Assembly: GCA_016191115.1 (NCBI GenBank)
Contig: JACPPG010000078.1
Location: forward strand, 1-58,559
From: Planctomycetia bacterium
GTDB taxonomy: Bacteria; Planctomycetota; Planctomycetia; Pirellulales; JACPPG01
Reading direction: 5' to 3'
DNA: 58,559 nt
Shown: one piece after another, positions 58,421-58,559 of the stretch
Position numbering within the stretch: position 1 is the first letter of the stretch
How the letters are laid out: each line of letters opens with the position of its first letter
Made by a program: the position numbers and the translations under genes
Notes under the pieces: generated by a model
What the model was told of the DNA's origin: nothing
What the model saw: only the letters and a program-made list of their open reading frames with translations
Database searches by the model: none

Positions 58421-58559
58421 CAGGGCCGTTCACAGATTCAAGCTTGCCGGCGGCGCACCGGCGGGAAAGTGGGACAGGCACCGAGACGCAACGTTGGTCT
58501 GAAAGGACTTGCGCTGTTTATGCTCGGAGCCAGTCCCATTTTCCCGCCTCGCCATTTTG
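58421..58559 (+). repeat. F1 hairpin MITE, copy 8 (cut by window end)
   Basis: Begins CAGGGCCGTTCACAG and is collinear with copy 7 up to CCATTTTG at the last base of the window. It lies 17 bp after F2 copy 4, so the two families are side by side here as they are at 52942-53234. Confidence 0.88.

Noticed and set aside
5962..58559. CRISPR array
   Set aside because: The repeated units are 120-157 bp apart by kilobases, with inverted ends and target duplications. There are no evenly spaced spacers and no cas genes.

Overview
The window looks like a chromosomal segment of a high-GC planctomycete, most likely a Pirellulales-type organism. The evidence is the combination of a DUF1571 protein, an FHA-GAF histidine kinase, a BlaI repressor paired with a giant M56/HEAT protein, HTTM, DUF4926 and DUF6883 genes, a TAT-exported sugar isomerase-like protein, and abundant short palindromic intergenic repeats. 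This assignment rests on recognising families, not on a phylogeny.

Layout. 1-1135: tail of an IS256-type transposase and a lower-GC membrane gene. 1247-9564: membrane GT-C glycosyltransferase, aconitase (minus), AAA ATPase and dihydrolipoamide dehydrogenase. 9722-12822: PhyH dioxygenase, then a DNA-alkylation repair pair (Ada-HTH-AlkA fusion overlapping ogt). 12870-14669: DUF4926, a DUF6883 gene broken by a repeat, and an App1 phosphatase (all minus). 14956-19616: glgC, then the str operon rpsL-rpsG-fusA on the minus strand. 19825-23902: LmbE deacetylase, a small conserved protein, a Xer recombinase and a thiolase. 24029-29015: a signalling block (NtrC-type regulator, NarL-type regulator, FHA-GAF kinase, lone receiver). 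29309-36259: secreted M28 peptidase, lipoprotein, Cys-rich secreted protein, an HTTM pair and a sugar isomerase-like protein. 36499-41308: M56/HEAT protein with its BlaI repressor and two operators. 42147-48306: MBL hydrolase, DUF1571, LysM protein, rsmH and a glycosyltransferase. 48425-52270: queA, Nudix, iscS and an IscA-like protein. 52621-58267: small acidic protein, S15-like hydrolase, RlmI-like methyltransferase, Bcp peroxiredoxin, ICMT-like methyltransferase, basic protein and MgtC.

The most notable content is a repeat system between the genes. Family F1 (about 155 bp, eight copies) has ends CAGGGCC...GGCCCTG. Family F2 (about 124 bp, four copies) has ends CAGGAGAAC...GTTCTCCTG. Both wrap a long imperfect hairpin. 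Several copies of each have 10-bp target-site duplications that can be read directly, so both are mobile MITE-like elements. One F1 copy sits inside a DUF6883 gene. The two families share no obvious sequence outside the stem, yet carry the same asymmetric core (CAGGCAC in one arm against CTGGCTC read from the other). One F2 copy shows a compensatory stem change. No transposase for them is in the window. A third composite palindromic family (F3) brackets the Nudix gene, and several shorter palindromes fill most other gaps.

Limits: all functions are read from motifs and remembered family features. Start sites were chosen from motif position and Shine-Dalgarno context. Long predicted frames running through F1 copies were trimmed because the repeat itself is open in some frames. 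No tRNA, rRNA or CRISPR array was seen.
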